Below, one piece after another: positions 36,482-47,047 of a stretch of 64,000 nucleotides of DNA. Position numbers and translations under genes: made by a program. The stretch covers positions 124,001 to 188,000 of the forward strand of contig CBFFRQ010000018.1 in NCBI GenBank assembly GCA_965644315.1, given 5' to 3'. The notes below the pieces were generated by a model. It was not told the origin of the DNA, made no database searches, and was given only the letters and a program-made list of their open reading frames with translations. The first letter of the stretch is position 1; each line of letters begins with the position of its first letter. Source of the stretch: Caecitellus pseudoparvulus (lineage: Eukaryota > Bigyra: Bicosoecida).

Positions 36482-38782
36482 TCAAGCTGCGCCACCCGCT
36501 GACCTCACTTTGTGCCACCAAGACAGTGCCCAGGCTCTCGTTACCATTCTCTTGAGGGGGCCCTCGCTCACCCGCATAATCGGATTAGAACCGGGAACCA
36601 TGAGCACAAAAAAAGCACTCCCCATCCCCCGGGTCAGCTGAGAGTACACAGGCGGCCACGGCGAAAGGTTTGGCTCTGCAGCCGACTTGCCAGTGTGCAC
36701 TTCCACAACTGGTGTGTCTGGCTTGCAAAATATCACGTTTATAAGCCCTGCCCCATGTGGTGCAACAATCATTGCTGCCATGCGGAACACAATGGCCTGT
36801 TGGGCAAGCGGCATTGATCCGTACAGCAGTACTTCGGCATCCGGCACCACTTCGTAAATCCACTGTACCACTTCCATCTCATTCTGCACAAGGCGCTTCG
36901 CATCTCGGTGAACTACAAGCACCAGAGGCCGTGAGCGACTTTCCACAACTTGATCGAGATCCCGAACAGCCTCTGTCCGACTCGCATCAGCACCCACTGG
37001 GCGACCTTGCACCCACCCTGCAGGTAGAAGGTCCTCAGGCTGCATCACCCGCAGCTGCTCAGGGATACGCAAGTAGCTCCGATTGTACTCTGTCATGTCT
37101 ACATCGGGTATGCTCGACACAAGTCGCACGCTTGGCATTGCTCCGCGAGGTGGCAGGAAGCGCCTGCCTGGTTCAAATGAAACGGGCTGTGCACCCCGTC
37201 GACGCTGATGCATGCAATCCACAATCCTTTCCACCGCTACGGCTGATGTCATGTTTGCATCATGCACTAGCTGCATAGTGGCCGTGGCCAACATGAACTC
37301 CCCCATTGTGGCCAGCTCACGCAGCGCTGGGGGCGATGTCGTGCACCCAGAACCCGACGGCACCAACGCCCACTCGGCCGTAAACGGCGCATTCATGACA
37401 CGCAAACGGCTCGAAGGCAGGCCCAGCAACCCCATGGCTTCCTTCAAAGACTTTGACACGCTACTGCCTGTTGTGATGATGATGGTGGGGTCACGCAAAA
37501 GCAGCGTGCGCGCGATCCAAATGCGAGGCAACAACTCGGACATGAAGTGATAGTGGTTGGAGTGCCACAGCATGTTGACATGCAGTACCGTCGCATGGAT
37601 GTGCATGAGATTCTCGCGCTTGAGCCCTTCCGCCGTCAGCGGCTGCCCCTCGGGCTTTGCCTGCTCCGGCGGCTGAAGTCCAACGATACCAGGACCCTCT
37701 TTCTGGAAGTAGGTCCATTCCCTACAGCCCCCGCCACCGAGCGTTGCCGTTTTGCTGAAGGTCAAGCCTTCCGGCCATAGCACAGCCTTGCGGAGGACAA
37801 CGATGCTGGCGTGAGACCGGCGTGTGAGTGTCTCGGTGAGTACCTGTCGACGAGGCAGAGACTTCGACTTGAGATACTGTGCCCAGTACGCTCGAGTCAT
37901 CGCCCAGGTATCCCAAGGATCAACAGGAGCCCACCAGGGGTCATGTGGGAAATTTATTGCCTGGGCAGGCTCAGCCTGGCCAGAAGGCAGCGTCGTTGAC
38001 GGGTGCTGTAGCAAAACCACGCACAACCCTCGTGCCAGGTGGCGGTAAAGCTCGTGTGGCTCACCTGAGAAGAATGCTCCCTGAAAGATGCGCAGGGAAC
38101 CACCAGCCGGCACGATAGGAAAGCTTGTCGAGTGCTCTTCTGCTGTCCCTTGACAATACGAAGTCCAGTCAAGCCTGAAACCAGTCGCGCCAGCTTGGCT
38201 TGGAACCGAAAACAAATCCGCAAGACCTGGTGGGTGCACCACAGACCATGCTCCAATGGCGAAGCGCTTTGGCTGCAAGCCAAGCAATGAAGTTGAAATG
38301 GTATCCCAAGACTTTTTACTGCCTCTCTGTGAACGCTCCACGGCGCCAGACAGCCATTCTTGTTGCGTGTGCCGGACTTGCTCGGCTCGACTGGCTCGCT
38401 CAGCCGCCTCATTGCAACAGCGCCCCCTGCCGCGCACAGCACCAGCTAAAGCACTGCGGTATGTGGACCTTGAGTCAAGCAAATGCAGCCTCAATCTGGA
38501 CATGCACTGATCCGACCTCTGAATCGCTGTTGTCCAGAAGCTATACCTCCCCAACGAGTCCCGCAGGCCGCGCACTCCCCCACTGACAAACACGGACACA
38601 GCAAGCCACATGAAGAGCACCAGGATGCTGCACATGATGCACCACCTGATTATCTCTGATGGGAAGCTTCCTGTGGCTTCCTGACGTCCAGAGCCTGGCT
38701 TGAGCTCGGTTGCCAGCCCGTCCTCATTCCGGAGCCCTGGCCCACCATGGATGCAGCCTGGAGGAGCACGTCTCGGGCGCAT
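36482..38782 (-). CDS. GT61-family (DUF563) glycosyltransferase, copy 2
   Basis: 766 residues from the ATG at 38782; an upstream GTG frame extension to 38794 is unlikely to be used. Same anchor, same NHYHFMSELLPRI and APHGAGLINVIF motifs as copy 1. From ~36650 to the start codon the two copies differ at only scattered sites (for example RDSRS to LDSRS, YRQMARG to YRHLARG, EVIQW to EVVQW), whereas the last ~55 codons differ often (GPLKKMVVRAWSL versus GPLKRMVTRAWAL). Both copies look functional. Unlike copy 1, its head-to-head partner STELLO copy 2 is 23 kb away. Confidence 0.88.
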   Translation of the reverse strand: MRPRRAPPGCIHGGPGLRNEDGLATELKPGSGRQEATGSFPSEIIRWCIMCSILVLFMWLAVSVFVSGGVRGLRDSLGRYSFWTTAIQRSDQCMSRLRLHLLDSRSTYRSALAGAVRGRGRCCNEAAERASRAEQVRHTQQEWLSGAVERSQRGSKKSWDTISTSLLGLQPKRFAIGAWSVVHPPGLADLFSVPSQAGATGFRLDWTSYCQGTAEEHSTSFPIVPAGGSLRIFQGAFFSGEPHELYRHLARGLCVVLLQHPSTTLPSGQAEPAQAINFPHDPWWAPVDPWDTWAMTRAYWAQYLKSKSLPRRQVLTETLTRRSHASIVVLRKAVLWPEGLTFSKTATLGGGGCREWTYFQKEGPGIVGLQPPEQAKPEGQPLTAEGLKRENLMHIHATVLHVNMLWHSNHYHFMSELLPRIWIARTLLLRDPTIIITTGSSVSKSLKEAMGLLGLPSSRLRVMNAPFTAEWALVPSGSGCTTSPPALRELATMGEFMLATATMQLVHDANMTSAVAVERIVDCMHQRRRGAQPVSFEPGRRFLPPRGAMPSVRLVSSIPDVDMTEYNRSYLRIPEQLRVMQPEDLLPAGWVQGRPVGADASRTEAVRDLDQVVESRSRPLVLVVHRDAKRLVQNEMEVVQWIYEVVPDAEVLLYGSMPLAQQAIVFRMAAMIVAPHGAGLINVIFCKPDTPVVEVHTGKSAAEPNLSPWPPVYSQLTRGMGSAFFVLMVPGSNPIMRVSEGPLKRMVTRAWALSWWHKVRSAGGAA

Positions 38783-39611
38783 TTGGGGCGGCACGAAGTT
38801 GGCCTTGATCTGGTGCGCACAAAGCGATTTAGACCTTACAGGCGTCCGTCATGCAGCTGACGAGCTGGCATGGAAATTGATGATATGGCCCGCGAGGGAA
38901 ACGCCGAGGGAGACCGATAACGACAAGCCGCCACGAGAAGCTATCCAGGCTCTGTGAGGACCCTGGCCCCCAGACTAACGATCTTCAAGACTCAGCTTCA
39001 TGTGCAAAAGCAAAAGTGAGGGGGCAGAAGGGAACACATGCTCGAGCAGTATTGTCGCTGCCAGAAAGTGGGGCTTCGCGTGTCAGTCAACAGCTTTCAA
39101 AAGCATGAGCACTTGACTGCTCATGATCCCCTGACGCACTTGCCTCCCCACCTGGAGTGTGTGATGTACTTTTCATCAATGTATGTCCGTTTTCCTTTGC
39201 AGGTCTGCAGGGTATACTCTGTTGGTGGTCGGTGCAAGAGAAACAGCGAAAACGCTGCCCGGCCGAGAAAAGAACGTCGCTGCGCCGATTCCTGCAATGA
39301 GGTGGTCACGTACTGCACCATCACATGAGCAGGCAAAATGAGTGATAGAACGCTTCATCGACTGCATCTGGTCGTCAGTCTTCTCGCCACACTACAGCAA
39401 GTCGACGCCATCGAGAAAGTTGCACGTGCTTGAACATTTCGCGGAAGTGGCCGTTGAATTTGCACCGCTCAGAGCCGCACGCAACGCCCATGAGGAGAGG
39501 AGCGACAGAAGAAGTCTGAGGGAGGACTCAACAGTGCCACTCCGCAATGATCACAGTATGAGGCTCGGGCAGAGGTGGGAGAATCACGTGAAAGACGGGG
39601 CGTGATGAATC
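38783..39611. other. Spacer between GT61 copy 2 and the first GT77-like gene
   Basis: 829 bp, part of the 2743-bp repeat unit. It is upstream of GT61 copy 2 (minus) and downstream of the GT77-like gene (minus). It is related to the GT61/STELLO promoter at 20966-21780 and nearly identical to 41526-42354 and to most of 60778-61600. No gene seen. Confidence 0.5.
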
Positions 39612-41105
39612 TCACTTGCTAGAGGAAAGAGGTGAGGAGGCATCATCGCGTGAGGCATGAGAATCATCCAATGGGGCTGCAGAGAAACACTCTCCATGCA
39701 CAGGTAGCCTCAAGAATTCTCTGCGGAGCTGCTCAAATTGTTGCCCGGCTCGAGGCAGGGCTGCACCATGCAGGCTCCACATGCCGTGCTGGGCGAGGCA
39801 CCGGACTTTGCCCTCATTTCCCCCGGCCCAGCTCGCGTGCACAAGCCGCGCTTTTGGGAGCGGTCCATTGAGTGAACACGCCCATATGCCAGTGCTCCAC
39901 TTCTTTCCACTCGGGATTGAACAGATGACCTTTTCGCCTGTTTCTCTGATGCTGTACCTGCATGGGTGCCTCATCGGGCGGTGTTTTGTGTCCTGCTCAG
40001 CGAGTGATACCATCGGAAGACCACGCTCAACGCGGGCAGCACGATCCAGCAGTTGTATCGTGGACCATCGCGGCCGTGCTATGAACAACCCAGTGCCCCA
40101 ACCCCTCCAGGGCATGTCCAGCAGGATGGCATCAGTCAGAAATGCTAGAGCGCAGCGACGACCGCGGACCCACTCCTCAATCTCATCAACAACTCCTCGC
40201 CCAGCATACGCGGTACCCACATCATGGAAGAATACCGTAAATCCTTGTATCAAGAATGAACGCACAATGTTGTGTTTCACACGATTCAGTACAGTGGTTC
40301 GCTTGGCACTTGACATGTCTTCCGCTGCTCTTGCAATGTCTGAGTTCGCAAGATCGGCACCCCGCGAGTCAAGCCAATCAGGACGAGCCAAAAGTGTTGG
40401 AATACCATGCGCGTAAAGATCCTCGTGGGCTCCGATGTCCAATGCGATGATCAAGAAGCGCTCTGCTCCAGTCCGTATGAGTGAGCGAGCTAAGTTTACC
40501 GCCATGGCCACTGTGCCAGCGCTAGCGACAGAGAGAAGTATTGTGCCCCCCATTGGCCTCACTGCTGCTTTGACGATGCAATTTTCAACTGATGTAAGTC
40601 CAGGAAGTTCCTGGGGCCCACGTAGTTCATGTACGCCTTGCTGACTGAGCGAGGTGATGAGCTGCGGAGGGTCACCCCATGCCGCCTTCTGCGCGTTCGA
40701 AGCGGGAAGAGCGTGTGCACGTCAATGTTCCCATGAGGAAAGAACGAGGATGCTATTGTCGTCTGTGACCTAATCTTGTCCTCAAAGTAGCTCTCAGGAG
40801 CTGTTTCGCATATCTCTTGCTGAGCAGCCAACACACCATCTACGCATACACGGCCGTCCTGCCCACAGACAGCAGCCTCACGAATCAGGTACAGGGACTG
40901 GATTTCTGCGTGAACGTACCATTCTGGATAGTGAGGGTTGAATCGCCCACGCGCGGCTGTCACTAATGCAGCTACATCGCCCTGTACCATCTTGGACTTG
41001 CCTCAACAAGTGCAACGCTGAGCCAGAAGGATTCAACCCCGTGATCATGAGGAGCGGGAGCAAACTGACGAGTACATGGAAAATTAGAAGTCCTGAGCAA
41101 TACAT
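39612..41105 (-). CDS. GT77-like (nucleotide-diphospho-sugar transferase) gene, three exons, intact copy
   Basis: Exon model on the minus strand: 41105-40988, 40923-40676, 40610-39612; introns of 64 and 65 bp, GT..AG, phases 1 and 0, giving 454 residues. Exon 1 supplies a signal anchor (YCSGLLIFHVLVSLLPLLMI, residues 2-21). Exon 3 holds the catalytic region: GGTILLSVASAGTVAMAVN, FLIIALDIGAHE, RSFLIQGFTVFFHDVGTAY, GTGLFIARPRWSTIQLL, colinear with Pfam Nucleotid_trans (GT77) proteins. The usual DxD is HDVG here, so the second Asp is missing; the enzyme may use another residue or be altered. The three pieces lie in different frames and only splicing joins them; intron lengths equal those of PPIL3, which supports the model. 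Plant GT77 members add arabinose, galactose or xylose; substrate unknown here. Confidence 0.8.
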
Positions 41106-41291
41106 GCGTGCAGTGAGTGGGCTCCAGTGGCAACAAGGTCTGCTGGGGAAGCCCAAGTCTGACAGTCAGCTGTCGGAAAATGAGGAACGTCAACAGCAGG
41201 TAAAGTTTGGATCGCGCACAACGTGCGTCACCCCGCGTGATCTTACTCGAAGTGGGGATTCATTTGTTTTGACTTCAACGAGCTATACATG
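41106..41291. promoter_or_regulatory. Upstream region of the intact GT77-like gene
   Basis: Short region between the GT77-like ATG and the truncated GT61 fragment; the same DNA lies at 60358-60543 upstream of the broken copy. It should hold the GT77-like promoter, but no motif is convincing. Confidence 0.35.
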
Positions 41292-41525
41292 TCAGGGGCC
41301 CCCCTCCAAGCTGCCCACGACCGTGAGGCTGAACACGGACACAGCAAGCCACATGAAGAGCACCAGGATGCTGTACATGATGCACCACCTGATTATCTCT
41401 GATGGGAAGCTTCCTGTGGCTTCCTGACGTCCAGAGCCTGGCTTGAGCTCGGTTGCCAGCCCGTCCTCATTCCGGAGCCCTGGCCCACCATGGATGCAGC
41501 CTGGAGGAGCACGTCTCGGGCGCAT
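41292..41525 (-). pseudogene. GT61 5' fragment, unit B
   Basis: The ATG at 41525 starts the GT61 protein and follows it for ~64 residues including the membrane anchor (up to MWLAVSVF), then at 41334 jumps to the DNA upstream of the GT77-like gene and stops after about a dozen unrelated residues. It is the left end of tandem unit B, so the truncation comes from the duplication breakpoint. It could in principle still make a ~77-residue anchored peptide. Confidence 0.9.
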
Positions 41526-43094
41526 TTGGGGCGGCACGAAGTTGGCCTTGATCTGGTGCGCACAAAGCGATTTAGACCTTACAGGCGTCCGTCATGCAGC
41601 TGACGAGCTGGCATGGAAATTGATGATATGGCCCGCGAGGGAAACGCCGAGGGAGACCGATAACGACAAGCCGCCACGAGAAGCTATCCAGGCTCTGTGA
41701 GGACCCTGGCCCCCAGACTAACGATCTTCAAGACTCAGCTTCATGTGCAAAAGCAAAAGTGAGGGGGCAGAAGGGAACACATGCTCGAGCAGTATTGTCG
41801 CTGCCAGAAAGTGAGGCTTCGCGTGTCAGTCAACAGCTTTCAAAAGCATGAGCACTTGACTGCTCATGATCCCCTGACGCACTTGCCTCCCCACCTGGAG
41901 TGTGTGATGTACTTTTCATCAATGTATGTCCGTTTTCCTTTGCAGGTCTGCAGGGTATACTCTGTTGGTGGTCGGTGCAAGAGAAACAGCGAAAACGCTG
42001 CCCGGCCGAGAAAAGAACGTCGCTGCGCCGATTCCTGCAATGAGGTGGTCACGTACTGCACCATCACATGAGCAGGCAAAATGAGTGATAGAACGCTTCA
42101 TCGACTGCATCTGGTCGTCAGTCTTCTCGCCACACTACAGCAAGTCGACGCCATCGAGAAAGTTGCACGTGCTTGAACATTTCGCGGAAGTGGCCGTTGA
42201 ATTTGCACCGCTCAGAGCCGCACGCAACGCCCATGAGGAGAGGAGCGACAGAAGAAGTCTGAGGGAGGACTCAACAGTGCCACTCCGCAATGATCACAGT
42301 ATGAGGCTCGGGCAGAGGTGGGAGAATCACGTGAAAGACGGGGCGTGATGAATCTCACTTGCTAGAGGAAAGAGGTGAGGAGGCATCATCGCGTGAGGCA
42401 TGAGAATCATCCAATGGGGCTGCAGAGAAACACTCTCCATGCACAGGTAGCCTCAAGAATTCTCTGCGGAGCTGCTCAAATTGTTGCCCGGCTCGAGGCA
42501 GGGCTGCACCATGCAGGCTCCACATGCCGTGCTGGGCGAGGCACCGGACTTTGCCCTCATTTCCCCCGGCCCAGCTCGCGTGCACAAGCCGCGCTTTTGG
42601 GAGCGGTCCATTGAGTGAACACGCCCATATGCCAGTGCTCCACTTCTTTCCACTCGGGATTGAACAGATGACCTTTTCGCCTGTTTCTCTGATGCTGTAC
42701 CTGCATGGGTGCCTCATCGGGCGGTGTTTTGTGTCCTGCTCAGCGAGTGATACCATCGGAAGACCACGCTCAACGCGGGCAGCACGATCCAGCAGTTGTA
42801 TCGTGGACCATCGCGGCCGTGCTATGAACAACCCAGTGCCCCAACCCCTCCAGGGCATGTCCAGCAGGATGGCATCAGTCAGAAATGCTAGAGCGCAGCG
42901 ACGACCGCGGACCCACTCCTCAATCTCATCAACAACTCCTCGCCCAGCATACGCGGTACCCACATCATGGAAGAATACCGTAAATCCTTGTATCAAGAAT
43001 GAACGCACAATGTTGTGTTTCACACGATTCAGTACAGTGGTTCGCTTGGCACTTGACATGTCTTCCGCTGCTCTTGCAATGTCTGAGTTCGCAA

Positions 43095-43110
43095 CAGTCA
43101 AGAGATTTTC
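43095..43110 (+). repeat. Left terminal inverted repeat, element 1
   Basis: CAGTCAAGAGATTTTC, matching the reverse complement of 51329-51344 (CCGTCGTGAGATTTTC) at 13 of 16 positions. A C-run follows. Confidence 0.85.
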
Positions 43111-43672
43111 TGTCCCCCCCGTACACCCCTCCAACACCACTTCGTTCCCGTGTGCGGGGGGGGTGGGCACACCTTCCCGGGCGCGTCAGAAGTTGGAAAA
43201 AGTCAAAATGACACTATTTCATGTGTACATTGTGTCAAACTCGTTTCACGCTGCGGGAGCCGCGGCGGGCCGCGCAATGGGAAGGGGTGGATTGGCGTGG
43301 TGGCGACGGAGGGCAGGGTCGGGGGCCGAGGGAGGCAGACTGATCAAATTTTCTGGTCATTCTGGCGAAAGTCACAGAGGGGGCTAAGTTTCATGCTTAG
43401 ATTCAGATTATTGCACTCACGCGTGATGGTTCGCCTTGCATAGCGCAGGAGAACGCCGCAAAGTGGGCCATTTTGGGCGCCAATTTCCGCCTCCACAGCC
43501 GGGCGGCAAACTGCCTGCGCCAACTCCCTTGCACCGCAGCGCTGGCGCGTATGAAGGCGATTTACCGCCTTTGCATTGCATTTTAAGCGCCATGCACGAT
43601 TCATTTGTCCGATGCAGCCCCCCCCCTTGACGGGCTGTCTTGGGCTGCCTTGGGCTGAGTGGCGAAGCCGTC
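43111..43672. other. Left arm of element 1, non-coding
   Basis: 562 bp between the terminal repeat and the transposase stop. A GGGGTGGGCACACC block at ~43156 (bottom-strand relatives occur as repeats in the right arm) may be a transposase-binding subterminal site. No gene seen. Confidence 0.5.
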
Positions 43673-46600
43673 TCACGTGTCCTCGCTGGCGCTGCGCTGC
43701 TTGCCGACGGGGCCCTGCAGCGCCCAGTGGAAGCGGTAAGAAGCTTCCCCTGGCTTGCCCTTCGCGATCCAAGGCGCTTCGTGCACAACGGCCGGGCCAG
43801 CTACCACACCCCCCGTCACGAGCACCCACGGTTGCGCCTCGTCCTCCGGCGAGTGGTTTACCCGTGCCCACCCCTGCACCTCAGAAGGGCCCAGTTTCAG
43901 GTGACGACACAAGAGGAGGGTCTCATCGGGCAGGTAACTGCGTGCATCGTCCCTCAGCGGCGCCAGGGCCACGGCTACGTCCACCAGTGTCCGCTCCATG
44001 AACCGCTTGCCGTCCCAGTGGATGATGCACATGACGTCGGCTGGCCCCGGCAATGGCAGCCAGTTGGTGTTGCCAGAGGGGTACCGCAGCCTCACGCCTG
44101 TGCAGAGCGTGAGGGGGGGGCGGTGTCCCGCTTCCTGTCCATCCACGACGTCGTCAGGCTTTAGTTGCACCCTGTACAACCTGCCCGAATGCCCCACCCG
44201 CCGCTCCCTCAACCACGCCAGGGCGCTCGCCCCTGCGACGAAGGACTGCGGGAAGGTCAGTGGCTCATCAGCGCTCCTGAATCGCGTCACGATCGGCCGC
44301 ATGGCCGTGCCCACCAAGTTCAGTGGCACCTCAGCGCCTGGGTCAGCAGCAGCCCCGGCACAGTCGCCGGCGACCAGGGAGCGAGAATGCAATAGGTTGT
44401 ACCAGGTCTCGGGGGAGGGAGTGTAGCCTGGCGGTTGACAGTACGGCGCGCAGCTCATGGCCTGCACGAGGCACACTCTCTCCGCCAGCTTGTAGAGGAC
44501 ACCCTGCTTCCCGCGGTGCACTGTACGTAGCACACGGTTGATTCGAGTGTGCATGGTCTCGCCGTGGTCGGTATCCACCGCCTCCAGGCTACCGTACCAA
44601 TGCATGTCCAGCGCCAGCTGCAGCGCAATGTGCAGCTTGGGGTACGTGAGGGGTAGAGCCTTCCGGCCAAGGGAGCGCAGCTCGTTGCTGACGAGCTGGA
44701 ACACGGTGGCCACACGGGCCATCCACTGGGCCAGACGGCACGCGTCACCCCGCCCAGCCACTGCCCTGCCGTACGTGAAGCGCAGGACCACGCCCACGGC
44801 CCCATGCAGTGCGTTCAGCAGTTGGCGGACCTTGGGCGGCCCCACGACGGCGTCGTCCGTGCCCATCATCAGCGTCTGCCACCGAGTGAGCCCCAGCTTG
44901 TCCTCTGCTGTGACGGCGTTGCCGGCCGACAGCTTGACCGCCGTCTCCCGCCCCGCGCCGACAACCTGTACGCCGTCGATGCGGCGCGGACGCGGCTGCT
45001 GCATGCGGTGCATGAAGGTCGCTTGGCGATCGTCCTGCGCCCCGAGGCCAGGCGCGAGCATCCCCTGCTCCAAAGCACCCCATGTCCGGTCCCCCACCAC
45101 CCCGCTCCCCAGCACATGCAGCCTGTCTGCAGGGCAGGCCTCGTAGCCATTGCCCCCCACAAACAGCGTCGCATGGCGCTCAATGTCGCAGATATCCTCG
45201 ACGTCCTTCCACCTGATCGTGGCAAGGTCGGCCTCCGCCCGCGCCTTCACGACCGGATCGGCAGACGCCACGTCACGCAGCGCGTCGGCGTGGAAGGACG
45301 CCGAGCGCCGCGTGCAAGTCCCCAGCGCTGCCACGGTCTCGGCCATGTCGAGGGGCACGGCGTCGGCCAGCTCTTGCTGGCCTTTGCTGCGCCACGCCAG
45401 CGCGCACGAGCACCGTGGAGGCCTGCCGTGAACCGCATTGAGTAGCATCCATCTCTCAGCCGTGTCGGCGCAGATGGCGCCGATGAGCGGCCACACACGG
45501 GCAACGAACGAAGGCCCATCGACCCCCGCCCCCGGCTCAAGGACATCGACGCCAAGGTCCCGCAGAGCGCCGACTTGGTCGGCTGCTACCGGGATCCACA
45601 GGCCACCCTGAGCGTGGATCTCAGCAAGAGGCTCCAGCAGCACAGCGCGGAGCTGGGCCTGGTGTGCCTTGTACTTGGCGCGCTTCGCCTCCTCCGCGGT
45701 CCCTTTGAAGTCCATGTCTTTCAGCGGCATGAAGGCAAGGACTGCCGCTGACCCCAGGCTTCGGGCCTCTCGGGCACTAACTTGCATGGGCCGGACGCTC
45801 AGGGGCGTGATGGCCGTCTTCGGTTGGCGGAAAGGGTGGGCCTCGTCCATGAAGACGTTGATGACAAACGGCAGGGCGCGGTGTTGCAGAGCTGTCTGTG
45901 ACGCCGCATGAGCACACGGGCTTTCAGCGAAGCACGACACGGTGCCGTCTTGGGGTTCCTGGGCGCCTGCCATCGTGTGTGCCTGAAAGCGGCCATGCTT
46001 CGTGAACGGAGCGGCCAAGGCGGGGGTTTCGTCGTCGCTCAACCCAGGCCGGTGCCTTTGGAATGCTGCACGCGCAACCGCGTCGCAGTCTGCGAAGGCG
46101 GCCTCGAGCTTGCTCGCCAGCGCAGTCCCCATGGGCGTGTCAATTCCCGACGTGTGCATGGGGTCTGGGACGCCCCTTGTGGCCCGACGGGCGGGCAAGC
46201 ACTCAACAGGTATCCGAGCCAGCGAGTGGACAAGCCAATCCTTCAGCTTCACGCCGTGGATGGGCCAGGTGGCACGTGGCACTCCACGCCGGTCGCACAC
46301 GCCGGCGGGCATCTTGGCGTGCACCACCCCCGGCATGCAGATGCCAGGCAACCCCTTGAGTGTCTCGACCAAGCGCTTCATCTTCCTCTGGGGCTGCATC
46401 GGCTTCCGTGCTCGAACCTTCGCCTGACAAGTGCTGCAGCTGGCTGTGTCTGCCATGCACTTCGACCAGAGATCGTGCTGCACTTTGAACACCGAGGCGG
46501 CACTCGCATCGGTGGTCAGTATCGCCTCCAGCTCAGAGTTCCTCTTCCTCAGTGTCTCCAGCTCTTCCGAGAGCAAGCCCACGCGTGCCCGCAGCACCTC

Positions 46601-47047
46601 AGTGGCTGAGTGAGTGTCGGCTGGTAGAGCAGCCGGCTCGCCTGCCTCTCCCGCTGCCTCTCCCGCCTGAGCGTCTCCCCCGCTGGCCGCAAGCCCAGCA
46701 GGCAGGGTCTCCGTGGCGTCGGCCCCGAACTCGTCCGCCCCATCACTCTCGCTTTCCTCGGTCTCATAGTACTCGCTGTCTGCGTCCTCCTGGACAGGTG
46801 CTTGCGCAGCCCCAGCGTCCCCACGCGGGTGCTTCCGATGTGAAGCAAGTGTATGCTCGTAGACATCCTCCCAGATGCCGGGCGCAGGGCTGCCCCCGTC
46901 CTCAGAGTGCTTCGCAAACTTGGCCTCAAATTCGCGCCTACGCTTTCTCCTTCTGGCGTGGGTCACCTGTTGGCACTGCCTCTGAAAGTGACGGGTCAAG
47001 CCTGATTGGGTTGAGAACGTCCGCTTGCACACAGTGCACGTGAACAT
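43673..47047 (-). CDS. Transposase, zinc-finger Plavaka/CMC-like, element 1
   Basis: 1124 residues from the ATG at 47047 (the frame is open upstream to 47152 without ATG). The protein begins MFTCTVCKRTFSTQSGLTRH..C, a C2HC zinc finger, followed by a basic stretch, an acidic linker and a Leu/Glu helix (~175-215). The central region FVINVFMDEAHPF..VLAFMPLKDMDF..LLEPLAEIHAQGG..WPLIGAICADTAERW has the order seen in Plavaka transposases (a CMC-group family known from fungi and others): a conserved Asp, price-list of hydrophobic blocks, then a Cys/His-containing stretch (RCSCAL). Catalytic residues cannot be named with certainty. Identical protein in element 2. No introns needed. Confidence 0.8.
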   Translation of the reverse strand: MFTCTVCKRTFSTQSGLTRHFQRQCQQVTHARRRKRRREFEAKFAKHSEDGGSPAPGIWEDVYEHTLASHRKHPRGDAGAAQAPVQEDADSEYYETEESESDGADEFGADATETLPAGLAASGGDAQAGEAAGEAGEPAALPADTHSATEVLRARVGLLSEELETLRKRNSELEAILTTDASAASVFKVQHDLWSKCMADTASCSTCQAKVRARKPMQPQRKMKRLVETLKGLPGICMPGVVHAKMPAGVCDRRGVPRATWPIHGVKLKDWLVHSLARIPVECLPARRATRGVPDPMHTSGIDTPMGTALASKLEAAFADCDAVARAAFQRHRPGLSDDETPALAAPFTKHGRFQAHTMAGAQEPQDGTVSCFAESPCAHAASQTALQHRALPFVINVFMDEAHPFRQPKTAITPLSVRPMQVSAREARSLGSAAVLAFMPLKDMDFKGTAEEAKRAKYKAHQAQLRAVLLEPLAEIHAQGGLWIPVAADQVGALRDLGVDVLEPGAGVDGPSFVARVWPLIGAICADTAERWMLLNAVHGRPPRCSCALAWRSKGQQELADAVPLDMAETVAALGTCTRRSASFHADALRDVASADPVVKARAEADLATIRWKDVEDICDIERHATLFVGGNGYEACPADRLHVLGSGVVGDRTWGALEQGMLAPGLGAQDDRQATFMHRMQQPRPRRIDGVQVVGAGRETAVKLSAGNAVTAEDKLGLTRWQTLMMGTDDAVVGPPKVRQLLNALHGAVGVVLRFTYGRAVAGRGDACRLAQWMARVATVFQLVSNELRSLGRKALPLTYPKLHIALQLALDMHWYGSLEAVDTDHGETMHTRINRVLRTVHRGKQGVLYKLAERVCLVQAMSCAPYCQPPGYTPSPETWYNLLHSRSLVAGDCAGAAADPGAEVPLNLVGTAMRPIVTRFRSADEPLTFPQSFVAGASALAWLRERRVGHSGRLYRVQLKPDDVVDGQEAGHRPPLTLCTGVRLRYPSGNTNWLPLPGPADVMCIIHWDGKRFMERTLVDVAVALAPLRDDARSYLPDETLLLCRHLKLGPSEVQGWARVNHSPEDEAQPWVLVTGGVVAGPAVVHEAPWIAKGKPGEASYRFHWALQGPVGKQRSASEDT

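Larger units (their letters stand above)
38591..41333. repeat. Tandem unit A, 2743 bp
   Basis: Begins inside GT61 codon ~64 and runs through the GT61 start, the spacer, the GT77-like gene and ~230 bp of its upstream DNA. The same order restarts at 41334 (unit B) and again at 60586 (unit C, partial). A and B differ at a few scattered bases only (for example 39072 G versus 41815 A). Confidence 0.93.

Noticed and set aside
39612-40562. Single-exon 316-codon GT77-like gene starting at GTG 40562
   Set aside because: It starts at a non-ATG codon inside a conserved-looking block and lacks an anchor; the three-exon model explains the anchor and upstream coding blocks.
43093-43096. 3-bp target duplications (TGC) for the transposon
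   Set aside because: Works for element 2 only; in element 1 the extra C is absent from the empty site, so the C belongs to the element and the duplication is 2 bp.
44538-46609. Plus-strand frames of 200-230 codons inside the transposase region (and the same at 53258-55329)
   Set aside because: Antisense shadows of the transposase; Arg/Ser/Pro-rich without motifs.
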